A DNA stretch of 64,000 nt. Source: Rugalucina vietnamica (Eukaryota; Mollusca; Bivalvia; Lucinida; Lucinidae). The first letter of the stretch is position 1. Every line of letters starts with the position of its first letter. Shown in pieces: positions 13,101-27,106 of this stretch. Below the pieces are notes generated by a model that made no database searches, was not told the DNA's origin, and saw only the letters and a program-made list of their open reading frames with translations. The stretch spans positions 402,501 through 466,500 of the forward strand of contig OZ024878.1 in assembly GCA_964017185.1 (NCBI GenBank). The letters are read 5' to 3'. Made by a program: the position numbers and the translations under genes.

Positions 13101-16100
13101 TACATAAGGCGCCAACAGCACAAAAAATTTAAACACCAAGACATAAAACAAAAAGAACCACTACAGAAGTATCGACTTGGAACGATCAGTAACACAAAGT
13201 TACTGGCGGGCTTAAACCGGTTTTACAGGTACCTAACCTCACCCTCAGCTTCTGCAGTAGTTCACAACATTTAGTTAGTTCTTCGGTCCTCGTGGTGAAT
13301 CTCTAACTAGTCAATGAATCATCAAGAACAAACAAATAAATCATGATAAACATCCTGATGAATCAAAAACCAGGACTCACAGATTGAGTAAGCTGCCCGA
13401 CGATGGAGATCCCTGGGCGCCGAATAACCTACTAACTCCGGAGCAAAAGAGAAACACCAGTTGGACCCCGGTGGGCCAAGCAACAGACAAGAAGCTCCGG
13501 CCCCAACCAACTAAAATGAATAGCTTTAAGTCGGGGCCATCATAGAGTCTGACGTCCGACCCACCGGCGTGCAATTAAAGAAGGCAGCATAGTTATCAAC
13601 CATGATTGGGAAAAAAACTATGCATGCAGACTGTCGCGGGTTAGGGTTAGGGTTACCCTAACCCTAACCCTAACCCTTACCATACGTCTGTAACGTGTTA
13701 TGATTTTTCCGAACTGAAAAGAAAAATCATTTATTCCTTTAAGTTTCTTTAATTTGTAAACCAAGTCACCATAAAATTCAGGTTCCGAAAGGCCCTCACT
13801 TAAAAGTGTCTTTAACCCAACACTATATTTGGAAATCAATTCATAGTGTCTACGATAAAATTTAGAAATAGAAAAGGTTTTTCGAAGTTTATGATACCGA
13901 TAGCCCTGTTGGAGAAGTTTTGCCGTTAAACATTTATTTCGAGCGTTGAAGTCTGTAACATGATTGCAGACTCTAGCAAACCTAATAAGTTGCGAAATGT
14001 ATACACCATAAGAAGCACGACGAGGAACGTCACCATCCAAAAAAGGAAAATTTACTATATCAAAATCAAAGTCATCGCGCTTATCATAAATTTTAGAAGA
14101 AACAAATCCATTTGCAACAGAAAGATGTAGATCTAAAAAGGGGGCTTCGGTATCTGAGATATTAGCTTTGTTCAACTGAAGTTCAGGTGGAAAAAGGTAC
14201 AAGTAGGCAAAGATCAGGAAAAGGCGCAATCAGAAAAAGATTCCCACTCCAAAAACCGAGGCGGGAAAAAACCAAACCAACAATCAGGTACTTATACCAT
14301 GAAACATAAAATGAATTTGATTGACCATGCCTTCAAAATAAGGGTTGTCAATGTTCAAAAGGTCATCGAGGTACCTAGATGTGGAATTAAAAGCCTCGAT
14401 AACATCAGCTTGATTATCATGGTTAAGAGAATCCATGAAATCTCTTTCGTAGCAGTATAAAAATAAATCAGCTACGAGAGGTGCGCAATTTGTACCCATC
14501 GGAATTCCAACAATTTGTCTGTATAACTTGGTCCCAAATCTAATATAAATATTATCAAGGAGATAGGATAAGGCGTCGCACACATTCTGACATGACCAAA
14601 GTGTATACCGACTTTGGTCAGAGGAAGTGAAAAAAGCCTTTCTGTCATTACATGCCAAATAAAGTGAACCATAGTTTTTTAATGCCCTTTTGAAGGTCCA
14701 CTCTATCAAATCCAGAAGTTTTTCTTTAATTAGATTATGTGGTAATGTTGTATACAGAGTAGAAAAATCATATGTGGACAAGCTTGTCGCACGGAACCCT
14801 CTACACTTCAATTTACTGAGCACCTCACCAGAATTTTTTATTGACCAAAACCAATTTTTATTTGAAGTTTCATACACTGTCTCACAGTATCTTATAACAT
14901 GAGATTTGATAGCAGTGAGACAAGAAGTTAATAATTTAGAAAGTTCAGTGGTAGTACAAGAGCTAGAATTTGCAATAAATCTAGCTTTGTATGGTCTTTT
15001 GTGAAGCTTAGGTAACCAATACATCGTAGGAAGTTTGTCTTGGCCTTCATTGACACAAACAGAAAACTTAACAGGTAAATCGTTTAAGTGGGCATTTACT
15101 ACAGACACCTCATCAGTATCTGTCTCCAGATAAGCCCTGGTACCATCAAGCTCCTGTTTTAAGGTGTTAACGTAGTGAAGTCTACAAACGACAACAACAT
15201 TGTTTGCGGCTTTATCTGCCGAAACCAAGACATACTTTCTATTAAATTCTTGGATACCCTGCTTCAAATGCCTAAATGACGATTTGGGTTTAGGAGGTAA
15301 AAGATTAGTATTTTGTGAATAAAACTTAATACGTTTATCCACGATAGTGAAGATACTTCTTTTCCATTCTTTAAGAGCATTATCCTCAACACCCTCTCGT
15401 TTACACCATCGATTACCGAAATCATTTAATGCATATGCATATGTAATGATTTTTCTTTTCAGTTTAGAAAAATCATAACACGTTACAAACGTATAGGTTA
15501 TAACTTGAATGTTATGCGACAGTCTGCATGCTTAGTCTTTAACCCAATCACGGTTGATAACTATGCTGCCTTCTTTAATTGCACGCCGGTGGGTCGGGCG
15601 TCAGACTCTATGATGGCCCCGACTTAGAGCTATTCATTTTAGTTGGTTGGGGCCGGAGCTTCTTGTCTGTTGCTTGGCCCACCGGGGTCCAACTGATGTT
15701 TTTCTTTAGCTCCGGAGTTAGTAAGTTATTTGGCGCCCAGGGATCTCCATCGTCGGGCAGCTTACTGAATCTGTGAGTCCTGGTTTTTGATTCATTAGGA
15801 TGTTTATCATGATTTATTTGTTTGTTCTTGATGATTCATTTACTAGTTAGAGATTCACCACGAGGACCGAAGAACTAAATAAATGTTATGAACCACTGCA
15901 GAAGCTGAGGGTGAGGTTACGGCCGTGTAAAATCGATTTAAACCCGCCAGTAACTTTGTGTTAATGATCGTTCCAAGTCGATACTTCTGTGGTGGTTCTT
16001 TTTGTTTTATGTTTTGGTGTTTGAAATATTTTTGTGCTGTTGGCGCCTTATGTATGTTTGCATATTTTTAGTTAAGTTAAGGTAACTGAGTGGCCACCTA

Positions 16101-19100
16101 TTGGGAAAATAGCTGCTCATTCGGCTTACGAAATGTTTCCATGGTATAAGTGCCTGATTGTTAGTTTGGTTTTTTCCCACCTTGGTTTTTGGAGTGGGAG
16201 TCTTTTTCTGATTGCGCCTTTGCCTGATCTTTGCCTACTTGTACTTTTTTTTTAAATGGTTGAAATCATTTCTGTGACAGAGTAATATAAAAGGATACTA
16301 CCCTTGAGAATTTGATCTTGAAACGTATGGAAACATAAGATACCTATTTCTTGCGCTACATCTGCTTAATTTTGTCGTAAGGCAGTGTATATCACATAAA
16401 GATACAAATTGATATATACAGGGGATGTATTATATACATACGAGTCCAATAGAAGTCCATGGTCGCTTGACAAGTTCTAGATGTGTGATCGACAGTCGGT
16501 TCGTCTTGAAGATCACAGGATACGGACTAAAGAGTCTGACAAATCTCTCAGACGCTGAAAAGGGCAAGAATAAAACATACCGGTGTAGTGAGTGTTCTAT
16601 GGTCTGACATAATAATATGTAGTCTTCTTACTCTTTCTTTACATAGCTTACCTTATTCGTTCTAATGAGCACAAAGTCACCAATAAGCGCACACCCTGGT
16701 CTTTTCCGAAAAGTGTACATAAGCGCACACTGCATGGCTGACCTCTAGGTATTTTCCAACGGTTTTGCCACCGATATATAGTAGGTATATTCAAACTAAG
16801 TTTAAAATGATTTATACACTTTCACAAAAACATTATATTTTATTAGCAAGCATGTACAAGTATTGCGCCTATACATCTGCCTGTATAGATGAGCATCAAG
16901 TGCTTCAGCAATCTGAATTGCCATATATTTCAGTGAGTCCTGAACTCCTGTGGATGGCCCCCGAAAGTTTGCGTGGATACCCACCGCGACAATACACACA
17001 ATCTGGTGATGTCTACAGTTTTGCGATTATCCTGTATGAGATGTGCACGAGAAAAGAGCCCTATGTTACAGAGGACTGGTACGAAACGGTAGAGGGTATG
17101 TTGATGAACGTTAAATATATACCGCTAGCATCAGCTATAATGAAAAATGTAATGAACAGGAAATGGCGCAATCAGAAAGAAATTCCTACTTCATCACTTT
17201 GTCGTAAAAGCGCATGAAATCCAACATTAAATTCCATAGTGTCTGTGATAAAATTGATGTTCCAGTTGCAATAATAAAAACTTACTTCATTAATGATAGA
17301 TACGCCTATACAAAAGTGCCGCTTTCTTTTTATTTTAATATTTCAACATCACGATTACTGCCACTTTTTATAGTCGTTAAGGAGAAAAGGAACAATTTAA
17401 CACAAAGGCGTGTACTTGAAACGAAAAAAGTGGCATACCATAGACAATTAAAACTTCTTTATGATCTGCAATAAATAACTTGATATTTTAACTAGCTTAA
17501 GCTGTAACAGTTGACATCCCTGTGATTTTGTACAATGGTTTAATTTTTTTTTTTCGGATTTAATATGGATTCTCTAACTCTCAAAATAAAAACAAAATGA
17601 TGTGCTTTGGCTCTTACCAAGATTCAACAATGGAAAAATATATCATCACATGAGCCGCCTCAACAATCTGCATATGCGAAAACAAAGACGCAGATCAGCT
17701 TCGCGCCTCTGTTTTCGCTACACGGATAGTACACTTCCTCTTCTTCTTAAATCCGAAATTTCAAGCTTCTAACCTACTTCTGTGACTGTACAGTCTGATT
17801 TGTGTGGGGCCTGTTCGGAAACCACATTGTTGGTTTTCCCACGAGGCGGCTCAGCCGAGGCGGTTCTAGCGTGTACCCACAATCTATGTGTCATGTTTCA
17901 GACACAGTAAAGCGGATACGGGGACAGAATCAGCGACCCCTCCGTCCAGACTTTGGGGACAAGAACTCCGAGTTACGACGGCTTACTGAGGCATGCTGGG
18001 ACGAGGACCCGGACGCTAGACCATCATTTGCTGCAATCAAGAAGAATCTACAAACTCTGCGGAGGTATTGTTTACGCGAATATTATAGTTAATGCTTCCG
18101 TTCGGTTTATTGGCGTGCCCGTACTTCTGTTGTGGTTCTTTTTGTTTTATGTCTTGGTGTTGATTTTTGTGTTATTTGCACCTTAAGTGCGTTTTCATAT
18201 TTTATTAAGGTTAAGGTAACTGAGTGGCCGCCTATTGGAAAATAGCTGTTCACTCGGCTTACAATATGTTTTCTTACTACGGGTGTCTAATTGTCAATTT
18301 AGTTGTTTTCTCACTTCAGTTTTCGGAGTGGGAATTTCTTTCTGATTGCGCCTTTTCCTTATCATTGCCTGCTTGTACTGTTTTACAAACCGCATTTTAT
18401 TTGCATACTAAGTGTGAAATGTGCTTAAATACATAGTGCTCTTTTATCAAGTCAATTCAATATTATAAATAGGTTCCAAATCTTAAAACAATTAAACAGT
18501 CAATAGGGCTGATTTTCAACTATTCTGCCAGAAACTGTGGCGAGTTCCTCATTGCTACACATTTTCTGGCTGCTTTTTACCATTTCATGTTTTTTGTTTT
18601 TTTTTTTTTTTTTTTTTTTTTTTGTTTTTTGTTTTTTTTTCTTAAAATCAGTGCGAAATAATTAAGTATGATCTCATCATAAAACATGTAATATCTTGGC
18701 ATTATTGCATTTCTTAAAAGACAAACTTGTATCTTTCGACAGGGGGTCCAAACGTGGTCGAAATATCCTGGACACGTTGTTGCAGAGAATGGAACATTAC
18801 GCCAATAATCTAGAAGGCCTGGTGGAGGAACGGACCCGAGCCTTCTTGGAGGAGAAGAAGAAATCAGAGGAACTACTGTACCAGGTGCTGCCGAGGTATA
18901 TGTAAATCACTGTACCAGTTCTCTTTAATTCAGTTTTACGTCTCTTTCAAGATTATTTCAGCTCATATGAGACGGACCAATCAATAGGTGGGCGAAAACG
19001 GGAGAACCCAGAGAAAAAATTCCTGGCACACTCGCAAGCAGAACTTGGCTTGTCTCATGTGTAGCCATAGCGGGGCTCGAACCCACACCAGACACAGCGG

Positions 19101-22100
19101 TGAGATGATCGAGTTACTAACCCTGCGCTCTTTAGGGGATGTCAATTGTCAAAAACTAATACTTGTATAATTTTTACCTGTATAAAGAAAAATGACAATT
19201 TTCCAATGAGACTGGATATTTTTGAAACATTCTTGTATGAGTCATTCAAACATCGAATACAGATTTTTTATGCCCCAAAACCTCAGCCCTAGAGATCTTA
19301 GCAACACGCTTATCAGCATTGTTCAAGTTACTTCCTGGTTTGATTCCGTTTTCATCTGTCTGGCATGCTGGATAAATTTTACTAAAAACTACCACCGTAA
19401 ACATGATCTCCAAAAGCCAGACAACAATCTTTGAAAGTTTGTCTACTCAGAGATTATTTCTTCTTGAGTAAAACATGGCATTTATCATATATGCTGAAAA
19501 CTTTTTACAGCAGATACAGTAAACAGTAAGATTTCTCTCAAAATATTATTTCTTCTTGAGTAAAACATGGCATTTATGCTGAAAACTTTTTACAGCAGAT
19601 ACAGTAAACAGTAAGATTTCTCTCAAAATATTATTTCTTCTTGAGTAAAACATGGCATTTATCATATATGCTGAAAACTTTTTACAGCAGATACAGTAAA
19701 CAGTAAGATTTCTCTCAAAATATTGACTTTTTGTTCGAAATACTTTCAAAGATTGAAGTCAGTGGTAGATCATGTTTATGGCGATCGCTTCTAGTAAAAT
19801 TTATCCAGCATGCCAGACGGATGAAAACGGAATCAAACCAGGAAGTAACTTGAACAATGCTAATAAGCGTGTTGCTGAGCCCTTTAGAGCTGAGTTTTGG
19901 GGCATAAAATAATCTGTATTCGATGTTTGAATGACTCATACAAAAATGTGTCAAGAATATCCAGTCTCCTTGGTAAAATTGTCATTTTTCTTTATACAGG
20001 TAAAAATTATACAAGTATTAGTTTTTGACAATTGGCATCCCCTTAACCGCTCGTTAACAGAGGCCGCCACCAGGCTTTGAAACAGTGTCAAGTAAGATGA
20101 TGCAATGATCAGGTACTGGTGCAGTGAGAACCAAAGTCCCACCCTTAAACACAGGATAGAAAAAACGATATGACAAATAGGTTCTCATGCAAAGAAAACA
20201 AACATTAAGCCATATGAGCAAGAGACTATTTCACTAAAGGTGGCAAATCAGTTACATGATTGCGAATATAGATTAATACGTACGATAAAGGTGCAACGAG
20301 CCTAAAAATCGACACAAAGACGTAAAAAGAGGACCACAGCAGAAATCAAATAACAAAAAAAAAACAAAAAAAAAAAAAAAAAAACTTGTTGGCCGGAACA
20401 ATGGTATGACCCATCCCTTTCTCATTAATATGTTCACTGCTCTTAAAGAATTCCAAATTAAATATTTTTTGGTATGACCAAGATTTTCCTAGCCGTATAA
20501 CAATTGATTTTCAACAATCGAGGTATCAAATTGTCATGTTTATCACAATCAGATGGTACATTTCACCTTATAACCTTAAACGCAATGCATATAATTAGCT
20601 CACCTGAGCCGAAGGCTCACAGGTGAGCTTATAGTATAGTGGTCGAGCCGGCGTCCGTCCGTCGTCCTTCGTCGTCGTCGTCGTCCGTCGTCCGTCGTCG
20701 TCAACATTTTCAAACAGCTTCTCCTCTGAAGCTGCCAGGCCGAATCTTTTCATATTTCACATATAGCATCTATATATATTCTTGTCTGTTGCTTGGCCCA
20801 CCGGGGTCCAACTGGTGTTTTTCTTTTGCTCCGGAGTTAGTAGGTTATTCGGCGCCCAGGGATCTCCATCGTCGGGCAGCTTACTCACTCTGTGAGTCCT
20901 TGATTTTGATTCATCAGGATGTTTATCATGATTTATTTGTTTGTTCTTGATGATTCATTGACTAGTTAGAGATTCACCACGAGGACCGAAGAACTTACTA
21001 AATGTTATGAACCACTGCAGAAGCTGAGGGTGAGGTTAGGATCCTGTAAAACCGGTTTAAGCCCGCCAGTAACTTTGTGTTACTGATCGTTCCAAGGCGA
21101 TACTTCTGTGGTGGTTCTTTTTGTTTTATGTCTTGGTGTTTAAAATTTTTTGTGCTGTTGGCGTCTTATGTATGTTTTCATATTTTTAATTAAGTTAAGG
21201 TAACTGAGTTGCCACCTATTGGGAAAATAGCTGCTCATTCGGCTTACGATATGTTTCATGGTATAAGTTCCTGATTGTTAGTTTGGTTTTTTCCCACCTC
21301 GGTTTTTGGAGTGGGAATCTCTTTCTGATTGCGCCTTTCCTGATGGGGGGAACGAATATTTGAGTTTTTTATTTCGATCGGATAAGAACTCTGGTTGCTA
21401 TGGCAACTTATGCTTCCCATAGACTTATAATGGAGAAAAGTGAAAATTGCCTATTTTTGCTGTCTTGTTTGAGATATTTGAATTTTGTTTTTGCAGAAAT
21501 GTTTATTGAGTAGTCCTCTACGTTTCATGAGACTTTTGTCCTAATCCTTCATTTTGATTGGTTGCAAAATGGGCAAAATTTCGAAAAACATTCAAAAATG
21601 TTCTTCTCAGAAACTGTCAAGGGGATGAAGCCTTTACTTTGTATACATGTTCCTGACAGTGGCCTCTACATAATTTATGTTTTTATTCCAGGCGGATAAG
21701 AACTCTGGTTGCTATGGCAACTTGAAGTTTCCATAGACTTATAATGGGAAAAAAGTGGAAATCGGCTATTTTTTCGCTAAAATTGCAGACACTTGAATTT
21801 TATTTTTGCAGAAATGTTTATTGAGTAGTGTTTGACGTTTCTTGCTAGTTTTGTCCTAATCCTTTATTTTGATTGGTTGCTGGGGCCCCATAAAGCGCAA
21901 AATTTTGAAAAAAAAAAAAAATTCAGAAATCTTCTCCTCACAAACTGTCAAGTGGATGAATCCTGTACTTTGTATACATGTTCCTGACAGTAGCCTCTAC
22001 ATAATTTGTGTTGTGTTTTTTATTCCAGTCGGATAAGAACTCTGGTTGCTATGGTAACTTTGTTTCCATAGACTTATAATGGGAAAAGTGGAAATTAGCT

Positions 22101-25100
22101 ATTTTTTGAAAACTATTGCAGCCTGAGATCTGAAACGTGGTAGATGCAAACAACTAATGGATTAGATGAAGGTATATGATTAATTTAGGTCAAGGTCATC
22201 TCTTGACCTTGGCCGGTCTGTCGTCCATACACTCTTTTCAAAGATTTTTTTTCTCTGAAACCACTTGGCCAATCAAAGCTAAATTTTATATGAAGCATCT
22301 ATAGGAAGTGGGAACCAATGTGTATATAAATAATCCAGGTCACATGACCAAGATGGCCGCCATGCCCATGTATAGTAAAAACCATTAAAATATCTTCTTC
22401 TCCAGAACCGGTGAACCGATTTCAATGAAACTTTGCACGAAGTATGGATGACTCAAGTACTACAATGTATATATAAAACATGACCCTGTGGTGACCTTGA
22501 CCTATTTTATGGCAAGGTCAACATAGGTCATCAATGCATTTGAATGAGAAAAACTTTTAAAATGTCATTTTAAGTGAATGTCTTGCAGGAAATGGGCAGT
22601 AGGACTGAAATTTAATGATTCTGAAAAAATGGACCCCAGGAGCCCATCTGCTTTTAAAATGTTATTTTTTGAAAACTATTGCAGCCTGAGAACTGAAAAG
22701 TGATAGATGCAAACGACTGATAGAGTAGATGAAGGTATATGATTAATGTAGGTAAAGGTCGATTTTGGAAACATAGGCAAACATGGAAACATGGGAAAAA
22801 GTGACAACTATAGTAAGGGTGCCAGCCATCAGAAAAATGGTAATAGGTGGTCGGAGAGAAGCAAAAATTTCATTCATACCCCCTGGCAGAGGACCCCATT
22901 GGAAGCTTGAAAACCAATGTTTGGTCAATTTTAAGTCTTGCAAAAGTGTTGAATTTAACGGATGTATAACGCAACACATGACAATCTAAAACATGGTATT
23001 CGAGGATGGGGGTGTACATACGAAACAGCTCATATCGCAACTAATACTTATCTTAGACCGATGAATTTGCTGTCCTGTTACAGCTTATATACTGTCCTTT
23101 CATTCAGTTGTGGGAAATGACAATAAACTCACTTGCATCATTCATGCATATTCATGAAATATCAAATATAAGGGATATCAATTATAAACTATTTTCTGAC
23201 CCATTCTATCCTTCTTGACCATAATTTGACTGATGTTATAGCTCAGTGATACAATTTCACAATTTCTTTAATGCAATAGGCTACATATGTATGAAAATCA
23301 TCACAGCTGTATTTTCATGAATATTAATGAAAAAATGTGTCCTTGGTCACCAACAATATGAAAATGAATGGGTGCCTACATACGAAAATGCTCACATCTG
23401 AGCAGACAATTGTTGTGAAGATGACTAAAATTGAAACCACAGGAATGCATGGATATAGAGCTGTCTTTCCGGTTGTCAATAATGCAAATACTTACTAGTA
23501 CCTTGTATATTCATGATGAATATGTGTAATGGTATATATCAATAAAATCACAAAAATCATTAAAGCCCAAAAATAAACTCATTCCAGGCCCAAGCTATCA
23601 TCATGACATACTGTTGTTGCACCACTGATGCCATTTGGCAACTTTACAGATATCAAAGTCCTGTTTTAGAATCATCTCATTTGCATATTCATGATTATTA
23701 TTCATAAAAGCCTAAGAAAACTTGAGAAAAAAATGCTAAAAACTTAAAGAGTAAACTTACTAAATCACTTGTATCTGACCTTTAAATTGACACGGGATGC
23801 TGAAAGTGGTATTGAATGAATTCTTAGACTATAAACTGTTGCCTTAAAGTAAAAAAATATGAATTATTTGCTTTTCACTTTCAAGAATATTAATGTTATG
23901 GTAAGAATATTGGTTAAAAACACAGAAAAGTTAAAAAGGTACACCTTCAAAATAATTTGTATCTTCACTTCTGATAGCATAAGAGTGCAGAAATTGGTAG
24001 CAAATGGTTGCTTTGAGAATGTACCTTAACTGTGTAATCTGATTTTCTGATCTTATGTCTCATGAATATTAATGAAAACTTCAGAAGTAAGAAAAAAGGT
24101 TTGAAAAATGAAGGGATATACCAATTAAATCACTGATAGCTCGGATGACCATTGCCTTTGAATGCTGAAAATAACATCAAAGGATAGCTAGGTCAATTTA
24201 TTATTGCCATGCGGTCTCTTATACGAATTCTTTGAGATTTGGTTTCATTGATATTAAGTAAAACATTTAAACAAATAGAAAATGTCAGACTAGTAAAGAA
24301 TGTCCATCCACAAAAAGCTTGTATTTTGGTTGCTTACTCATATGCTTTGTGGTATATCTGACAACTTGGCAATATAACATTCTTATAGCAATTAGCTGAT
24401 GCTATTTTGAGCTCTAAAAGGTCATTGCCAGGAGAGAAATAGACGATTTTGTTGGGTTATCCAGTTTACATTTCAGCATTGTTTCTCTCATTTCTGGAGT
24501 TCTCATTAAATTCATGAAACAAACATTCATATGATTTAATCATAAGATTACATGGTTAAAGCGTATTTGTCCTGGCAATCAGTTTATACCAATTTCAGCT
24601 CCATATGGCTATCAGTAGCCAATATACATAGTGGTTAAGTAGGTATATCCCACTTAATTCTTCCACAATTTTTCTGCAGTATCTAAAGATTTCATTAATA
24701 CTCATGAAATCCAAAAAGTCAAATGGCTTGCATATTATAGTACATGCTTATTGAAAACTGCCCTAGCAGTTGTTTGGTACCATTTTCAGCACAGTAAGGA
24801 TTTTGGTGCTTGAGTTCTATGTCATTTTGCAGGTACATTCACTTAATTCTTCTGTGGTGTTTTCTCCATTTTTAATTTTCAAAAAAAAATAATTATAAAA
24901 AGATTATATTTCTATAAAGCTAGAGGGCAACAGTACATTGCATTAATCATCTGTTTGATACCACTATAAGCAATCTAGGTCTGTAAACAGCCCAGGCACA
25001 AAACTTTGTTATTTTGTATGTATATCCTTTATTTTCCAAAGTTTTCTGCGATTTCCTAAGTTTTTATTCGTCTTGATTAGGATGCAAATTAAATGGTTTG

Positions 25101-27075
25101 CTTCTTAAGTATTAAGGAAAAAGTGCTACGCCCATGGATGCCTTTGATGAAGATTAGTTTGGGGTCACTTCAATTGATGTTTTGTTCAAGATGAAGCATC
25201 TTCTCTGCTCTACATATATTTCAGTATTAGAAAGGCAGTATTTGAATACCCTTTATTCTATACATAGATTCATAGGAATGATTTTTAGAAATGAATAAGT
25301 AATATCTGTTGTTTTATTTACATTAAAGACTTTCAATTACTCATAAGAAACATACAGTCATCACATTGTTTTGAAATATAACATGTAGACAGCGACCTTC
25401 TTTATTCATAATATGTAATGTTACATGTGTTACATTATTCAGTAAGATCTCTGAGCCTAGGTTCTTTGTAACAGTCACAACAGTTGTTCAAAGCTTTGTT
25501 ACCCAACTATCGAGGAAGCATCAAAATCATAAGATATAACCACTTTTCCAAAGAAATACATGTAACATGTTATAGGTAAATAGTAATACATCATTTGGCA
25601 TATGAGACTGGGGTTAGGCTGCTGAATACTTCATTTTAGACAATGCATATAAGAAAGAAAAAATAAATCGTGCGTGTCATTTGAACATGGTAATTGGAAA
25701 TAAATATCTTGTTTTTGGCAAAATGCATAAAACTACCGCAAAAGTGAATGAAGTCTCGTAAAATTGTGTTTTTCAAAGGATGTTTTAATTTACATACCAT
25801 GTAAACATTACAGTCAGTGGAGGTCAGAAGTTTGTTCAAACAGCTTTAATAAGAGTATGTAACATAGATATGCAGAATGCAGATCTTATGAGTAACTTGA
25901 GTAAAATGAGAAAGTGCTGTCATTTTTCTGTAGCTCAAACAGTCATATCATATTTTCACATTTACCAGTAATGTATGTAACGGCCTATTACATGATAATG
26001 CCCCGATGCTGAGAGTGCAAACTTCTCTTATTCAACCAAGCTTGAGTTTTCTCTAAGATAAATGCTTTTATATTGTCCAAAGACAGTACTCAACACCTGT
26101 TCCAGCAAAAATTGACTAACCAAAGTGATATTATGAAGCTATTTCTTTGTTTTGAGCCTTACCTATTGACAAATTAACTCTGTTACATACGTTACATGTC
26201 ACAAAAAGCAAAAAAAAAAAATAAAATAAAAAAAATGGCCAAACATAAATTTTGTAAAAAAATATTTTGCTAGCTTCGTTTTCGAAGATATTGGCTTTAA
26301 GATTTTTTTAAAATGAATTTTCAAGTTGACGGGTCACTATAGAATGACGCAAATACAGGGATTTATTCTGTTTATAATGTTACACTATCGACAATTATTT
26401 ATACTGTAAGGATCTATAACCTTCCATTATCTTAAAATAGTCTATTACTTTCTAAAGTTTAATGCAGAATCAAACAATTAGGCAAAGTGAACCAATGAAC
26501 AAAAGACTATAATTTACAATTCAAAATAAAATTTTAGACATCTCTTAAAGATGGCGTAGTTACGTCCTTAAAGTCGTATGTAACTTTATTTTTGTTTTAA
26601 AAAGCATATTCAAGTCTCACTAGCAACTATATGTAATTACTAGCAGCTGCAAAGAAAACATATTGCATGAACATGAAAATAGGCAATATATTTATGGTTT
26701 GGGAATCTGCTGGCTGTACTAGAAGTCACGGAACAACAGAGCTGGGGTATGCCATTTTAACCCACAATAAAAGTACTTTTGCAAGACCGAAAAAAATTAA
26801 AACATTGGTTTTCATACTTCCCAAAGACAGTACTAAACAACTATACAAAGGAAATTTTTGCTAAACAGGTGGCCACCTAAAGTGTATTTTTGGTGGCTTT
26901 TTCGCATCTGGCACCCTCACTACTAGGTCTCGGGTAAGCATTTACAGGACCAATGATCCTATGGAAACCATTGCAGCTATATGCCTGAAACTTGACCAAG
27001 ATGACCGTCATACCCATATATGAAAAAAAAAACACTTTGTCCAGTGACTGTACTTGTTGACTCTCAGGTGAGCGA

Positions 27076-27106
<31 letters not shown>

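Larger units (their letters stand above)
18925..20075 (-). mobile_element. tRNA-derived SINE, split by a foldback element
   Basis: The minus-strand body (CAGTTTTACGTCTCTTTCAAG at the 3' end, then GGGAGAACCCAGAG) and box B (GGGGCTCGAACCCACAC, RC) lie left of 19135. The A-box side continues right of 20042 as TAACCGCTCGTTAACAGAGGCCGCC. The same family is uninterrupted at 33885-34110. Confidence 0.8.

Noticed and set aside
20650-20703. CRISPR-like or coding Ser-rich frame in the GTC-rich tract
   Set aside because: A simple GTC/GTCC microsatellite inside a dispersed repeat; no spacers and no protein signal.
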